A stretch of 37,098 nt of DNA, from contig JAFNYX010000023.1 of the NCBI GenBank assembly GCA_017654125.1, positions 1 through 37,098 of the forward strand, read 5' to 3'. Both the position numbers and the translations under genes were made by a program. Below, piece by piece: positions 1 to 8,012 of this stretch. The notes under the pieces are model-generated. The model saw only the letters and a list, made by a program, of their open reading frames with translations, did no database searches and had not been told where the DNA came from. How positions within the stretch are numbered: the stretch's first letter is position 1; each line of letters starts with the position of its first letter. This DNA comes from Alistipes sp. GTDB taxonomy: Bacteria > Bacteroidota > Bacteroidia > Bacteroidales > Rikenellaceae.

Positions 1-1741
1 CGATAACTGCACCGATAAAGTCCTTATCGATGAGAATCTGCTCGATACGCGGAACAAACGGCTTATAATCCTCGCGTGGCTCGGCGATAGTCTCGGTAAT
101 CTTATCGAGGATGTGGAGACGACCTACACGTGCCTGCTCCAATGCCTTTGCCAATACCTCATACGAAAGGCCATCAACCTTGATATCCATCTGCGTTGCG
201 GTGATACCGTCACGCGTACCGGTTACCTTGAAGTCCATATCGCCCAAGTGGTCCTCGTCGCCCAAGATGTCCGACAACACAGCCCAACGACCCGTTGCGC
301 TATCCGAAATCAGACCCATTGCGATACCCGAAACCGGCTTACGCAATTTCACACCGGCATCCATCAACGCCATACAGCCCGCACATACGGTAGCCATCGA
401 CGACGAACCGTTCGATTCGAGGATATCCGACACAACGCGTACCGCATAAGGGTTCTCCTCACCCAGCGGCACCATCGGTTTCAACGCACGCCATGCCAAG
501 TGACCGTGACCAATCTCACGACGGCTAACACCGCGCGAAGCCTTTGCCTCACCGGTCGAGAACGGAGGGAAGTTGTAGTGGAGCGTAAACTGCTCGGTAC
601 CCTGAATAAGCACCTCGTCATACATCTTCTCGTCGAGCTTCGTACCGAGTGTAACGGTCGAGAGCGACTGCGTTTCACCACGCGTAAAGATTGCCGAACC
701 GTGAGCGCAAGGCAAGTAGTTAATCTCGCACCAGATAGGGCGAATCTCGTCCGTACGGCGACCGTCCAAACGCTTACCCTCGTCGAGAATCATATTACGC
801 ATAGCCTTCTTCTGTACGTCATCGTGGAAATACTTGTGGATAAGCGGAGCCTTCTCCTCCAACTCCTCCTCGGTGTAGCGTGCAGCGAACTCTGCCTCCA
901 ACGCATCGAATGCCTCGCTACGCTCGTGCTTCATCGTACCGCTGGTAGCAATAGCATATGCCTTATCGTACAACTCCGCGATAATGGTCTGACGCAACTC
1001 CTCGTCGTTGGTCTCGTGGCAGTACTCACGCTTAACGTCCTTACCAAGCTCCTTCATGAGCTCAATCTGTACGGCGCAGTGCTCCTTGATTGCCTCGTGA
1101 GCATACTTGATAGCGCCGAGCATAACCTCCTCCGACACCTCTTTCATCTCACCCTCGACCATCAGGATATTGTCAATCGTACCACCGACCATAATATCCA
1201 AATCAACATCCTGCATCTGCGAGAATGTCGGGTTGATGCAGTACTCACCATTGATACGAGCCACGCGCACCTCCGAAATCGGGCCGCCGAACGGAATATC
1301 CGAAACAGCGAGAGCCGCCGAAGCAGCCAAACCTGCCAACGCGTCTGCCTGAATATCCTTGTCTGCCGAAATAAGGTTTACCGTTACATAAACCTCTGCG
1401 TGGTAGTCCGACGGGAAGAGCGGACGCAACGCACGGTCGATAAGACGTGCTACGAGCACCTCGTTATCGCTCGCCTTGCCCTCGCGCTTCATGAAACCGC
1501 CCGGGATACGACCTGCGGCAGCAAACTTCTCCATATACTCCACCTGCAACGGCATGAAGTCGGTACCCTCCTTGGCATCCTTCGCCGCTACAACGGTTGC
1601 GAGCAACATTGTGTCGCCCTGTTTTACAACGACCGAACCGTCTGCCTGCTTTGCCAACTTACCGGTTTCGATCATAATCTCACGTCCACCCTCCAACGGA
1701 ATGAACTTCTGTACAGCATTGTACAACTTCTTTTCTTCCAT
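1..1741 (-). CDS. pnp: Polyribonucleotide nucleotidyltransferase (PNPase), 3-prime end cut by window
   Basis: PNPase degrades RNA phosphorolytically from the 3-prime end and is a core enzyme of mRNA turnover. About 580 N-terminal residues are present, starting at the ATG ending at 1741 ([10 protein letters not shown]). The first RNase PH domain shows [12 protein letters not shown] near residue 77 and [12 protein letters not shown] near 99. The second starts with [13 protein letters not shown] near 320, followed by [12 protein letters not shown] near 347. The catalytic aspartate block [13 protein letters not shown] lies near 490. The reading frame is open to base 1, so the C-terminal KH and S1 domains (roughly 130 residues in the family) lie outside. 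It sits downstream of rpsO on the same strand, the classical rpsO-pnp pair, with a terminator between them. Identification is certain; only the truncation is a limit. Confidence 0.98.
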   Translation of the reverse strand, partial: MEEKKLYNAVQKFIPLEGGREIMIETGKLAKQADGSVVVKQGDTMLLATVVAAKDAKEGTDFMPLQVEYMEKFAAAGRIPGGFMKREGKASDNEVLVARLIDRALRPLFPSDYHAEVYVTVNLISADKDIQADALAGLAASAALAVSDIPFGGPISEVRVARINGEYCINPTFSQMQDVDLDIMVGGTIDNILMVEGEMKEVSEEVMLGAIKYAHEAIKEHCAVQIELMKELGKDVKREYCHETNDEELRQTIIAELYDKAYAIATSGTMKHERSEAFDALEAEFAARYTEEELEEKAPLIHKYFHDDVQKKAMRNMILDEGKRLDGRRTDEIRPIWCEINYLPCAHGSAIFTRGETQSLSTVTLGTKLDEKMYDEVLIQGTEQFTLHYNFPPFSTGEAKASRGVSRREIGHGHLAWRALKPMVPLGEENPYAVRVVSDILESNGSSSMATVCAGCMALMDAGVKLRKPVSGIAMGLISDSATGRWAVLSDILGDEDHLGDMDFKVTGTRDGITATQMDIKVDGLSYEVLAKALEQARVGRLHILDKITETIAEPREDYKPFVPRIEQILIDKDFIGAVI

Positions 1742-1781
1742 AATCTTATATTCGTCCAAATAAATAAATTGTCATCATAAA

Positions 1782-1817
1782 AAAGATGAAGGTAGCACGA
1801 TTGTTACCTTCATCTTT
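1782..1817 (-). terminator. Intrinsic terminator/attenuator between rpsO and pnp
   Basis: A 13-base perfect inverted repeat (AAAGATGAAGGTA with its complement, 10-base loop) is followed on the minus strand by a T-run. It lies 12 bases after the rpsO stop and about 40 bases before the pnp start. It would therefore end part of the rpsO transcripts and let read-through feed pnp, as known for rpsO-pnp in Escherichia coli. No separate pnp promoter is visible. Confidence 0.85.
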
Positions 1818-1829
1818 AACCTCGTCGAA

Positions 1830-2102
1830 TTACTTACGAAGGTTGAGGGCTTTTACGATTGCGCGGTAGCGCTCGATGTCAACCTCCTTCAAGTACTCCA
1901 ACAACTGGCGACGCTTACCTACCAAGCGAAGCAATGAACGCTGGGTACCGAAGTCGTGCTTGTTGCTTTTGAGGTGCTCTGTAAGGTGGCTGATACGGTA
2001 CGAGAACAAAGCGATCTGGCTCTCTGGCGAACCGGTATCCTTGTTAGACTTGCCGTACTGACCGAAAATTTCCTCTTTTTTCTCTGCTGTTAAATAAGCC
2101 AT
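1830..2102 (-). CDS. rpsO: 30S ribosomal protein S15 (uS15)
   Basis: S15 binds the central domain of 16S rRNA early in small-subunit assembly. The 90-residue product ([13 protein letters not shown]) has the usual family length of 88-90. It contains the conserved stretches [24 protein letters not shown] and [11 protein letters not shown] chose the ATG ending at 2102. An in-frame extension of 32 codons upstream reaches back to 2198, but it starts with an unrelated sequence and would begin upstream of the predicted transcription start, so it is not credible. The gene is followed by a terminator and pnp. Confidence 0.98.
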   Translation of the reverse strand: MAYLTAEKKEEIFGQYGKSNKDTGSPESQIALFSYRISHLTEHLKSNKHDFGTQRSLLRLVGKRRQLLEYLKEVDIERYRAIVKALNLRK

Positions 2103-2187
2103 AGTAAAAAATAAGTTTAAGAAATTTGTAATTAAATGTTTACACTTCATCCGCATCCCCCTTACCGTGGATCGCGTTAAAGCGCGA

Positions 2188-2220
2188 CAAAGGTACAAAT
2201 TATATCTCGAACAAACAAAC
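2188..2220 (-). promoter_or_regulatory. Bacteroidota-type promoter for rpsO
   Basis: Reading the minus strand, TTTG is followed after 20 bases by TACCTTTG, which matches the Bacteroidota consensus TTTG-N19-21-TAnnTTTG. The predicted start of transcription is near 2181, giving rpsO a leader of about 80 bases. No Shine-Dalgarno sequence is evident. Confidence 0.7.
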
Positions 2221-2302
2221 TCCCGACCGACTTTTTCGCATCATTATCACATTTTTACACCATTTTTCACCCTGTCTCGCCACAAGCCGCTACGTAAATT
2301 CG

Positions 2303-2329
2303 TTTTTTCGCGAAAAAATCGTAAATTTG
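2303..2329 (+). promoter_or_regulatory. Promoter for apbE-lipid kinase pair
   Basis: TAAATTTG at 2322-2329 matches the Bacteroidota -7 element TAnnTTTG. A T-rich stretch lies about 19 bases upstream, but a clean TTG is missing. Transcription would start near 2335, leaving a leader of about 20 bases before the ATG at 2358. The promoter is divergent from that of rpsO. Confidence 0.55.
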
Positions 2330-2357
2330 TCGTGTTGATTAATCCAATTTGAGAGTT

Positions 2358-3347
2358 ATGCGATTTGGTTTTATTATAGCCGTTGCGGTGGCACTCGCCA
2401 CCGGATGCACATCGCCAAAGACCTTCAAGACCATTGACGGAGCGATGCTTGGCACAACTTTTCATATTGTGGCACAAACCGATGCCGCGACAACGGAGAT
2501 TTACGACGAGGTGATGCGTATCGATGCAGAGGCGAAGGCCTCGATGTCCATCTTCGACGAACGCTCGCTCATATCACGCATCAATGCCGGCCAAACAGAC
2601 ACTCTCGACATTCACCTGTTGCGAAATATCGCTGTGGCTGCTCGCGTACACCGCATGAGTGGTGGCGCGTACGATATCACCGTCAAACCGCTGACCGATG
2701 CCTATGGTTTTGCAGCCAAGCACAAGACACAGACGCCAAACATCGACTCACTTGTCGAAATAGTCGGTTTCGATAAGATGCGTGTCGTAGGTAATCGTCT
2801 CATAAAGAGCGACCCGCGCGTGCAACTCGACCTCAACTCGCTTGCAAAGGGTTATACGGTCGATTTGGTAGCGGATATGCTCGAACGTCGCGGCATCGCC
2901 AACTACATCGTGGAGATTGGTGGTGAGATTCGCGCACGAGGCATAAACGCTAAATCCACAGCGTGGAGGGTCGGCATCGACACTCCGTTCGAGGGCAACG
3001 ACACTCCGGGCGCGCATCGCCAGCACGTTGTTCATCTCGACCGACGTGCCCTCGCGACATCGGGCAACTATCGTCGCTACTACATAAACGAGCGTGGCGA
3101 AAAAATTGTACATACGATAAATCCGAAGACGGGTCGCACCGTCGCTTCGCGTCTGCTCTCGGCTACGGTCGTGGCCAATCGTTGCGTCGAGGCCGATGCA
3201 CTTGCGACAATGTTTATGGCAATGGGCGCCGAGCAGGCAATTGCACTTGCCGACAAGATGCGCGATAGCGTGCAGGTATATTTCATTTTGGACAACGAAA
3301 CAGCGATGGGCGAATACGAAATTTTCTCGACACTTAAAAACGAGTAA
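2358..3347 (+). CDS. apbE: FAD:protein FMN transferase, lipoprotein (ApbE family)
   Basis: ApbE enzymes attach FMN covalently to threonine residues of target proteins such as subunits of the Na+-translocating NADH:quinone reductase (Nqr) and of Rnf complexes, acting outside the cytoplasmic membrane. The 329-residue product begins MRFGFIIAVAVALATGC, a signal peptide with a lipobox ending at Cys17, so it should be a lipoprotein. Family motifs are clear: LDLNSLAKGY, ATSGNYRRYY, HTINPKTGR and the C-terminal EADALATMFMAMG. I preferred the ATG at 2358 over a TTG three codons upstream because it gives a normal signal peptide. It lies six bases before the lipid kinase, suggesting one transcript. The targets (nqr or rnf genes) are not in the window. 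Confidence 0.93.
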   Translation: MRFGFIIAVAVALATGCTSPKTFKTIDGAMLGTTFHIVAQTDAATTEIYDEVMRIDAEAKASMSIFDERSLISRINAGQTDTLDIHLLRNIAVAARVHRMSGGAYDITVKPLTDAYGFAAKHKTQTPNIDSLVEIVGFDKMRVVGNRLIKSDPRVQLDLNSLAKGYTVDLVADMLERRGIANYIVEIGGEIRARGINAKSTAWRVGIDTPFEGNDTPGAHRQHVVHLDRRALATSGNYRRYYINERGEKIVHTINPKTGRTVASRLLSATVVANRCVEADALATMFMAMGAEQAIALADKMRDSVQVYFILDNETAMGEYEIFSTLKNE

Positions 3348-3353
3348 CACGCT

Positions 3354-4244
3354 ATGAAAAAGGCTCTTATACTCTATAACCCAAAGGCGGGAGGAGGTCA
3401 TGTCGAGCGTCGTTTGGATGCCATCGCGGGGATTTTTCGCGAGGGAGAATACGATGTTTTGATTCGGCGCATTGCGTTCGACGCAAACCCCTTTGACGAG
3501 GCAGAGACACACACGGTCGATTTGGTTGTCGTATGCGGTGGCGATGGCACGGTAAACTACGTTCTCAACGCGATGAAGGCGCACGCACTCGACCTCACGC
3601 TCGGCATCATTCCGGCCGGTACGGCAAACGACTTTGCCGGATCAATCGGTATGCGCAAGGGGTTACTCAAAGCGGCTCGACAGATTGTCGCAGGGCGTGC
3701 CGAGCGATTGGATTGCGCGCGCGTTAATGGATTGTACTTCATAAACATCTTCTCGTTCGGACTCTTCACCACCACATCACAACACACTCCCGACGCACTG
3801 AAACACCACATCGGCAAAGCGGCATACATCATCGAGGGCTCGAAGGAGTTGTACCACTCGGAGTACATTCCGCTGCACATCTCGCACGATGGCGGTGAGG
3901 AGCATACCGAGGCGTTGATTGTATTGGTCTTCAATGGCGAAACAGCAGGTCAATTCCGTTTGGCTCGTGAGGCATCCGTGCGCGACGGACTGCTTGACGT
4001 ACTCATTATGAGCCGATGCAATATACTCAATTCGGCACGTGCAATGTTGATGTTCCTACTCAATGGCAAACCGAATGCCGCCATCAAACATATCCGCACA
4101 TCACATATCGAGATGCGCTCGCCGCTCAACCCTCCAACCGATATGGACGGACAGCGGAGTGCCGAATTTCCGCTATCGATTGAGTGCATTGCAGGTGGGG
4201 TATCTGTTGTATGTCCGTACAACAATGAGGAAGAAGACGAATAA
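3354..4244 (+). CDS. Lipid kinase of the diacylglycerol kinase catalytic (YegS/DgkB) family
   Basis: This family phosphorylates diacylglycerol or related lipids using ATP and is tied to phospholipid turnover at the inner face of the membrane. The 296-residue protein has the family layout: ILYNPKAGGG near residue 6, the nucleotide-binding GGDGT at 62-66 and GTANDFA at 89-95, followed by a beta-rich C-terminal half. I see no signal peptide or membrane span. The start ATG follows the apbE stop by six bases, so the two are probably cotranscribed. The exact lipid substrate cannot be read from the sequence: DgkB-like diacylglycerol kinase and YegS-like phosphatidylglycerol kinase are both possible. 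Confidence 0.88.
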   Translation: MKKALILYNPKAGGGHVERRLDAIAGIFREGEYDVLIRRIAFDANPFDEAETHTVDLVVVCGGDGTVNYVLNAMKAHALDLTLGIIPAGTANDFAGSIGMRKGLLKAARQIVAGRAERLDCARVNGLYFINIFSFGLFTTTSQHTPDALKHHIGKAAYIIEGSKELYHSEYIPLHISHDGGEEHTEALIVLVFNGETAGQFRLAREASVRDGLLDVLIMSRCNILNSARAMLMFLLNGKPNAAIKHIRTSHIEMRSPLNPPTDMDGQRSAEFPLSIECIAGGVSVVCPYNNEEEDE

Positions 4245-4276
4245 GAGTAGTACAAAAATATTTTTGTACTACTCTT
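4243..4276. terminator. Bidirectional hairpin between converging genes
   Basis: A perfect 34-base palindrome (arms of 17, built around GAGTAGTACAAAAATA) starts within the lipid kinase stop codon and lies 24 bases beyond the glycosyltransferase stop on the other strand. The U-runs outside the stem are weak on both sides. It sits exactly between convergent genes, so a shared terminator is the simplest reading. Confidence 0.65.
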
Positions 4277-4300
4277 CTCTTATTATCGGCACCAACCTTT

Positions 4301-5374
4301 TTACCTGAATAACAACTCATGCAGACGCATCATCACACGGTCTGCCCAACGTAGTGCACTACGCACCATTGACGAATATCGCGTGCCCGAACGACGCCAT
4401 TTGCCCAGCAAATCAAGACGCAAAACTCCATTCACCGAACAACGCAACGGAGCCAATCCGCAACGCTTCGCAAGAGCCGACAGCCGCACATCGACCGCCT
4501 CGAAATCGGACGCAACAAACTGAGCATCGGACATATCCAACAGATATTTTCTATATACGGTCGCCATACGTCGCACAAGCACACCCTGCAAAAACTCTCG
4601 GCGTGCAGCGGAACTCACAGCCTCCGCACGCTCGGCATAATACTCCGCCATCGCTGACACAACACGCTCCAACTGACCGATACTACGCAACTGCACAGCC
4701 GCGTCCATCGTCTGCCCCTCGCGCGCGAGATTATATATATATAGCGGCGTATCCATGAAGCCAAATCGCTCGGCATGAAACATCGGATAGAACGCCCACT
4801 CCTGGTCGGTATATGAAATACCCTCGCTTTGGCGATACCCCATCGCGCGCAACAACTCGGTACGATACGCAAGCGAGTGCATAGCAAAAAAGTGTATCGC
4901 ACCATCGGCAAACACACGCTCGGCATCATATACATCGCCACAAGCATAGAGGTCGCGCGAATAGAGGTTATACCCCACACGTCGCTCCCCGCGTGCATCG
5001 CACTCGACATACGGCATCACCACCACATCAACCCCCGACATCGCCTCCAAGCCCTCAATAACGTCTGCCACAAGCGCGACATCGAACCTATCGTCTGCAT
5101 CCAACACCTTGACATACTCGCCCTGCAACGTCGGCAGTGCGGCGTTGATTGTCGAGCCATAATTGCCATTCGCTTTATCGACTACGCGCACCGATTGAGG
5201 ATAACGCTCGGCATACCTCTCCGCAACAGCCAACGAGCCGTCGCGGCTACCATCATTCACCACGACAACATCCAGGCGGTCGAGAGCCGACGAACCGACA
5301 AGCGAGTCGAGAGCCATCGGCAGCAACGACTCCATATTATAGGTTGGTATTATAACCGAGAGTATTTTTTTCAT
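4301..5374 (-). CDS. Family 2 glycosyltransferase
   Basis: Inverting GT-A glycosyltransferases transfer a sugar from a nucleotide-sugar donor to a glycan or lipid acceptor. The 357-residue protein opens with SVIIPTYNMESLL (residues 6-18). It carries the nucleotide-binding VVNDGSRDGS at 38-47 and the metal-binding LDADDRFD at 91-98 (DxD at 92-94). No membrane span is obvious. The C-terminal third is Arg-rich and matches nothing I recognise. It is the last gene of a tight trio: the LicD-like gene ends eight bases before its start. That context suggests it elongates or initiates the glycan that the other two enzymes decorate. Sugar and acceptor are unknown. Confidence 0.88.
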   Translation of the reverse strand: MKKILSVIIPTYNMESLLPMALDSLVGSSALDRLDVVVVNDGSRDGSLAVAERYAERYPQSVRVVDKANGNYGSTINAALPTLQGEYVKVLDADDRFDVALVADVIEGLEAMSGVDVVVMPYVECDARGERRVGYNLYSRDLYACGDVYDAERVFADGAIHFFAMHSLAYRTELLRAMGYRQSEGISYTDQEWAFYPMFHAERFGFMDTPLYIYNLAREGQTMDAAVQLRSIGQLERVVSAMAEYYAERAEAVSSAARREFLQGVLVRRMATVYRKYLLDMSDAQFVASDFEAVDVRLSALAKRCGLAPLRCSVNGVLRLDLLGKWRRSGTRYSSMVRSALRWADRVMMRLHELLFR

Positions 5375-5382
5375 CTTACATT

Positions 5383-6240
5383 CTATTTTTCGGTTGCCGC
5401 CTCCGCACTCACATCGAACGATAGACGATACGGCGCGTGGTTAATCTGCTCGTGCTCTGGTAGCACCGGTCGCAAATTAGGATAGTGGTGACGCAGATAG
5501 GTCTCCACATCGCGTGGCACACGCACCACGAGTGGGCCAAACGGCATATCGACCGCCTGCTCGATACACTCGCGGCGAATTTGGTCGCGCGGCATTCGTA
5601 CAATATTGACATACTCAGTCTCACACGCATTGTACGCCCCCAATACCCTATTCATCTTGCGATATATCGCCTCTCGCGACATCAGCATACACACTATGCG
5701 AATAGCCGCACACGAGAGCCACGACTTCCGTAGCGGCTCATCCAACCCACAACGTCCACAATGACTCCACAGCCACGTCTGCTTGCCCATAAAGCAGTTA
5801 ATCCAAAACCGTGCACGAGCACGATGCAGTCGCTCCACACGTGGCGAGTCTGGGATGCGATCGTACGGAAATATATCGACAAATATTCCGTGATGAATAT
5901 CCTCCTTGCGCCAAATCTCCTCGACAAAGAGCGTTCCGTTCATCTTCACCTTCGCAAAGTAGAAGGGCGTATTCGGCTCCGAGCCAAACCACTCCAAAAA
6001 GTACTTGTCGCCCAACTCCGCCGGCGCAACTTGCAGAAAACGCTCATAGTCGTCGCGCAACATTCCCACATCAATATCGTCATCCCACGGCACAATGCCC
6101 TGATTATAGAATGCGCCAATGGCCGAGCCACCCTGAATAAAGTATGGAATTGAGTGTTTTTCGCACACGCGCACAATCTCGCCAAGAATCTGGTAAAGAT
6201 ACTCGTGCAGACGTGCCAAATCTTGCGGATTATACTTCAT
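5383..6240 (-). CDS. LicD-family phosphotransferase
   Basis: LicD proteins belong to the nucleotidyltransferase-fold superfamily that includes fukutin. Characterised members attach phosphocholine (or ribitol phosphate in the fukutin branch) to surface glycans. The 285-residue product has the signature IQGGSAIGAFYNQGI (35-49) followed by PWDDDIDVGM (51-60), whose aspartates bind metal. Downstream come FAKVKMNGT and GIFVDIFPYD, also typical. It is cytosolic by appearance. It lies between the LuxE-like ligase (gap five bases) and the glycosyltransferase (gap eight bases). No choline kinase or cytidylyltransferase (licA, licC) is present in the window, so the donor may be something other than CDP-choline. 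Confidence 0.88.
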   Translation of the reverse strand: MKYNPQDLARLHEYLYQILGEIVRVCEKHSIPYFIQGGSAIGAFYNQGIVPWDDDIDVGMLRDDYERFLQVAPAELGDKYFLEWFGSEPNTPFYFAKVKMNGTLFVEEIWRKEDIHHGIFVDIFPYDRIPDSPRVERLHRARARFWINCFMGKQTWLWSHCGRCGLDEPLRKSWLSCAAIRIVCMLMSREAIYRKMNRVLGAYNACETEYVNIVRMPRDQIRRECIEQAVDMPFGPLVVRVPRDVETYLRHHYPNLRPVLPEHEQINHAPYRLSFDVSAEAATEK

Positions 6241-6245
6241 AACTA

Positions 6246-7211
6246 TTACTGTACCAACAAATTACAACCTCTTACATCAGCATCGCTCACTCGGCCCTCA
6301 ATACGAAAACACCCATCCGCCCCAACGACGCCGACATCCTGTGTCGATAGGAATGAACACGAGTGTACGTTTGCCAAATCAACGATATCTATTGCACCTC
6401 GCCTACCAGCCGCAGGGCGAGCAAACGGGTCGTTCACATCGCGCGTCAGTACCCGCATCCACGGTGGTGCACAAAACACGCCATCGCCTGCCGAGTATGC
6501 CTGCGACAGCAACTCCGCCATGCCATACTCCGAGTGGATACGCTCCACTCCGAAGGCCTCACAAAGCAGACGATGCAACTCTGCCTTCGGCAACTCTGCC
6601 CGATAACCCTTCATTCCGCCCGTCTCCATCACCACCGTATCGCGCAACTGCGGTGCATACTGCTCAGCCACATCCAACAACGCATATGTCACCCCAAGCA
6701 GAATTTTCGGTTTCGGGTCGCGTTCCATCGCGCGCAACAACTCTTCGTAGTTGTTGAGAAAAAATCCACCACTACCCGCCATCCGTATCAATCTGTCAGC
6801 CATATAGACCAACGACGACCCTTTACGCGAAAGATAAGAAGGTAGCAAACCATAGATGCTCCACTTCGCCGGCTCGCCATAAAAAAGGCGAAAGCCCTCG
6901 GTAAACGAACGTTCGTAGAGAGTCAAATCGGCCACAGCATGGCGCGACGGAGTCATCCCAGTCGTTGCACTCGACGTAAATACCTCCTGTGGTGGCTCTA
7001 CTCCGCAATATACCTCGTGCGTCTTGAAGAGTTCGACCGGCAGGAACGGTATATCCTCTACCCGCCGAACACTCTGCGGCTCGACACCCATCAAGCGCAG
7101 ATACTCGGCATAGGGCGCACAATACTCCGCCTGATGGAGGAACACCTCCAACGCCACACGTTCAAACTCGTCGTGGCTCCCAATAGCAAATATTTCGTCA
7201 GCCGTAATCAT
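6246..7211 (-). CDS. LuxE-like acyl-protein synthetase / AMP-forming acyl ligase
   Basis: LuxE proteins activate a fatty acid as acyl-adenylate and take it onto a cysteine in the bioluminescence fatty acid reductase complex. Short relatives occur in many non-luminous bacteria, often near polysaccharide genes, with unknown substrates. The 321-residue product contains the adenylate-binding loop TSSATTGMTPSRH (79-91, here SSATTG where SSGTTG is usual), ETGGMKG (196-202) and SEYGMAELLSQAY (227-239). A cysteine in RGCNLL sits at 316, close to the C-terminus, as does the acyl-accepting cysteine of Vibrio LuxE. I start at the ATG ending at 7211; a TTG six codons upstream would overlap the predicted -7 box. 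First gene of the trio with the LicD and glycosyltransferase genes. Confidence 0.85.
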   Translation of the reverse strand: MITADEIFAIGSHDEFERVALEVFLHQAEYCAPYAEYLRLMGVEPQSVRRVEDIPFLPVELFKTHEVYCGVEPPQEVFTSSATTGMTPSRHAVADLTLYERSFTEGFRLFYGEPAKWSIYGLLPSYLSRKGSSLVYMADRLIRMAGSGGFFLNNYEELLRAMERDPKPKILLGVTYALLDVAEQYAPQLRDTVVMETGGMKGYRAELPKAELHRLLCEAFGVERIHSEYGMAELLSQAYSAGDGVFCAPPWMRVLTRDVNDPFARPAAGRRGAIDIVDLANVHSCSFLSTQDVGVVGADGCFRIEGRVSDADVRGCNLLVQ

Positions 7212-7218
7212 ACCTACA

Positions 7219-7226
7219 CAAATGTA
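7219..7226 (-). promoter_or_regulatory. Putative -7 element for the LuxE-LicD-GT operon
   Basis: TACATTTG on the minus strand matches TAnnTTTG and stands directly behind the T-run of the infC terminator. The expected start of transcription (about 5-7 bases downstream) falls at or within a few bases of the ATG ending at 7211, so the mRNA may be nearly leaderless. No TTG is seen at the -33 position, where the terminator hairpin lies instead. Confidence 0.5.
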
Positions 7227-7231
7227 CAAAA

Positions 7232-7263
7232 AAATCCCGAAGATGCACCCATCTTCGAGATTT
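7232..7263 (-). terminator. Intrinsic terminator downstream of infC
   Basis: The arms AAATC-CCGAAGATG and CATCTTCG-A-GATTT pair over 14 positions with one mismatch and a four-base loop. On the minus strand the stem is followed by seven T. It lies 120 bases downstream of the infC stop and closes the thrS-infC unit. The plus-strand side is also T-rich but no plus-strand gene ends here. Confidence 0.8.
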
Positions 7264-7386
7264 TTCTTAAAAACAGCACCAATGCTTGACCAACACCCTG
7301 CAACAAAATCCTTGCACGCCTCACGGCTGATAGGAATATCGCAAGATGTGGCACACAGGCCGAAAATAGACTTAGCGAACTATCCG

Positions 7387-7980
7387 TTAATTCTTCTTCG
7401 ACTTCGGAGCCAGAATCATATTCATCTTCTTACCCTCCAACGTCGGCATCAGTTCAACCTTCGCAATCTCTTCGAGGGCGGTAGCAAAGCGCAACAAAAG
7501 AATCTCGCCCTGCTCCTTAAAGACGATGCTTCGACCGCGGAAGAAGACATACGCCTTAACCTTTGCACCCTCCTTGATAAAGTTCTCGGCGTGACGCAAC
7601 TTGAAGTTGAAGTCGTGGTCGTCGGTCTGCGGACCGAAACGAATCTCCTTGACAACCACCTTCGTCTGCTTTGCCTTAATCTCTTTCTGCTTTTTCTTCT
7701 GCTGATAGAGGAACTTCTGGTAGTCGACAATACGACATACCGGCGGCTCGGCGTTAGGCGAAATCTCGACCAAATCGAGCTCCATCTCATCCGCCAACGC
7801 GATTGCCTTTGCAATCGGAAGCACAAGGTTTGGCTCGACATTATCACCTACGACACGCACCGTAGGGGCGGTAATTTCGTTATTGATGCGGTTCGGATTC
7901 TCCTTTACGGGACGACGACCGCGATTCTGGTTCCCTGCCACACTCTGTGGGCGCGGGGTAAATGGTTTGAAACCTGCCAT
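7387..7980 (-). CDS. infC: Translation initiation factor IF-3
   Basis: IF-3 binds the 30S subunit, prevents premature 50S joining and checks the start codon and initiator tRNA. The 197-residue product has an N-terminal extension of about 30 basic residues, then [17 protein letters not shown] at 31-47 and the linker rich in Lys ([12 protein letters not shown]). The C-terminal domain has [24 protein letters not shown] and the RG region FFRGRSI. The start is a plain ATG at 7980, unlike the AUU start that autoregulates infC in Escherichia coli. It begins 32 bases after thrS. The usual downstream partners rpmI and rplT are missing: a terminator and an unrelated operon follow. Confidence 0.97.
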   Translation of the reverse strand: MAGFKPFTPRPQSVAGNQNRGRRPVKENPNRINNEITAPTVRVVGDNVEPNLVLPIAKAIALADEMELDLVEISPNAEPPVCRIVDYQKFLYQQKKKQKEIKAKQTKVVVKEIRFGPQTDDHDFNFKLRHAENFIKEGAKVKAYVFFRGRSIVFKEQGEILLLRFATALEEIAKVELMPTLEGKKMNMILAPKSKKN

Positions 7981-8012
7981 TCAGTTCTTTATTCGATTAA
8001 TAATAGTGCTTT

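Noticed and set aside
113..1780. Long plus-strand open frame of 555 codons opposite pnp
   Set aside because: It is antisense to an unmistakable pnp gene; its translation has no domain and is rich in Arg, His, Leu and Thr. Rare use of TTA, CTA and TCA codons in the real gene keeps the opposite strand free of stops.
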